This document shows, in pieces, positions 63,271 through 64,000 of a DNA stretch of 64,000 nucleotides; the first letter of the stretch is position 1; every line of letters starts with the position of its first letter. This DNA is from Actinomyces naeslundii. Its GTDB lineage: Bacteria > Actinomycetota > Actinomycetes > Actinomycetales > Actinomycetaceae. The stretch spans positions 85,930 to 149,929 of the forward strand of contig NZ_MSRR01000013.1 in assembly GCF_001956585.1 (NCBI RefSeq), written 5' to 3'. Below the pieces are notes generated by a model that was given only the letters and a program-made list of their open reading frames with translations, was not told where the DNA came from and ran no database searches. The position numbers and the translations under genes were made by a program.

Positions 63271-64000
63271 ATGTCGATCGCAGGGAATCCACAAAACGAC
63301 CCCCGTTCAGCCCCTCCGGGCGCCGGCTGCGCAGAATGCCCGGACCGTGCGGGCACCACGGGCGGTGCACCCGCCGCCCGGTTCCCACGACTGGTCGCGA
63401 TCGCGCGCACGCCGGTCCTCGCCGTCATCGGGTGGCTGACGCTGCTGGTGCCCGCCTACTGGTCCCTGGTCGACGACAACGGCCAGTGGATCTTCAAGCT
63501 GGACTCCTTCGTCTACTACGAGGCCGTGCGGCAGTGGCTCGAGGGCGGGGACCTCTACGGCTGGTACGCCCTGCCGTCCAAGCACCTGTGGCCCTTCACC
63601 TACACGCCGCTGGCGGCCTGGGTGATAGCGCCCCTGACCTGGATGTCGTACCAGTCGGCCACCGTCCTGCTGATCGTGGCCACCCCCTTGTGCGCCGCCA
63701 TCACGGCCTATGCGACCCTCCGGCGCCTGGGCGCCAGGGTCCGGACGGCGCACAACCTGGCACCGTGGCTTGCACTCATCGGGGTGATCGCCCTGGAGCC
63801 CTTCCCCAAGACCATGGAGTACGCGCAGGTCAACGCCATCCTCATGGCACTAGTCGCCGTCGACCTGCTCCTGGTTCCCGAGCGATCACGGTGGCGCGGG
63901 GTCCTCAGCGGCCTGGCCGCCGCGATCAAGCTGACACCGGCGGTGGCGATCCTGGTCCTCCTGGCGCGCCGGGAGTGGCGGGCGGCCGCCACAATGGCGG
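63271..64000 (+). CDS. GT87-type (DUF2029) glycosyltransferase, 3' end beyond the window
   Basis: The first 243 residues of a polytopic membrane glycosyltransferase, cut by the window end. It begins MSIAGNPQNDPRSAPPG, and a cytoplasmic stretch of about 50 residues leads to a first helix (VLAVIGWLTLLVPAYW). An outer loop with DSFVYYEAVRQWLEGGDLYGW and FTYTPLAAW follows, then further helices, MEYAQVNAILMALVAVDLL and SGLAAAIKLTPAVAILVLL. These are signatures of the GT-C family transferring mannose from a lipid carrier (PimE type), acting at the outer face. A leaderless start is supported by TACACT. Which lipid or lipoglycan it builds is not shown. Confidence 0.88.
   Translation, partial: MSIAGNPQNDPRSAPPGAGCAECPDRAGTTGGAPAARFPRLVAIARTPVLAVIGWLTLLVPAYWSLVDDNGQWIFKLDSFVYYEAVRQWLEGGDLYGWYALPSKHLWPFTYTPLAAWVIAPLTWMSYQSATVLLIVATPLCAAITAYATLRRLGARVRTAHNLAPWLALIGVIALEPFPKTMEYAQVNAILMALVAVDLLLVPERSRWRGVLSGLAAAIKLTPAVAILVLLARREWRAAATMA

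Overview
The window reads as chromosomal DNA of a high-GC actinobacterium, most likely from the Actinomyces group. The evidence is G+C-rich coding with strong third-position G/C, GTP-dependent PEP carboxykinase, class II aldolase, an expanded family of LppM-like surface proteins, a PP2C/FHA/MoxR locus, and many genes whose only visible start signal is a -10 box (TANNNT) 6-7 nt before the start codon, i.e. leaderless transcription. The genus is inference.

Layout. 1-2.7 kb: a Pro/Gln-rich membrane protein, an A+T-richer polytopic membrane protein and the C-terminal stub of a TM/PH-like protein. 2.87-12.79 kb: an IS21-family element whose left-end repeats precede istA-istB, but whose matching inverted right-end repeats lie 7.2 kb beyond istB. 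Between them is a copper-resistance cargo on the minus strand: a Met-rich membrane protein, a response regulator and sensor kinase, a multicopper oxidase, a small His/Met-rich membrane protein and a CopA-type ATPase. Three copies of an 18-bp direct-repeat operator precede the three cargo transcription units. istA carries an in-frame TGA. Both flanking genes are truncated.

12.8-20.2 kb: a truncated gene, a VOC protein, an AraC regulator, a second (degenerate) copy of the window's first gene start, two tandem TM/PH-like paralogues, and pckG. 20.4-28.0 kb: six paralogous LppM-like exported proteins, five in a row and the sixth beyond purA, each with its own leaderless promoter. 28.0-33.6 kb: a YesL-like protein, a sugar ABC transporter (two permeases and a binding protein) and class II aldolase. 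33.7-37.5 kb: TrmH-type methyltransferase, pyrE, tpx, an SDR and exonuclease III. 37.7-40.3 kb: two NPCBM-like lipoproteins flanking a membrane protein with two Septum_form-like motifs. 40.3-49.1 kb: a serine hydrolase, a DnaQ-like exonuclease, an unknown gene coupled to dcd, a TM2 protein, tRNA-Gly(CCC), OsmC, an orphan solute-binding protein, an M50-like protease and a TetR regulator.

49.2-60.2 kb: a minus-strand signalling and cell-envelope block made of PP2C phosphatase and FHA protein (translationally coupled), a second FHA-like protein, DUF2993, then moxR-DUF58-DUF4381-like-vWA-vWA-TPR-nudix with overlapping or abutting genes. 60.6-64.0 kb: an LRV-domain membrane protein, an MFS transporter and the start of a GT87-type mannosyltransferase cut by the window end. 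No rRNA genes, CRISPR arrays or replication origin were seen.
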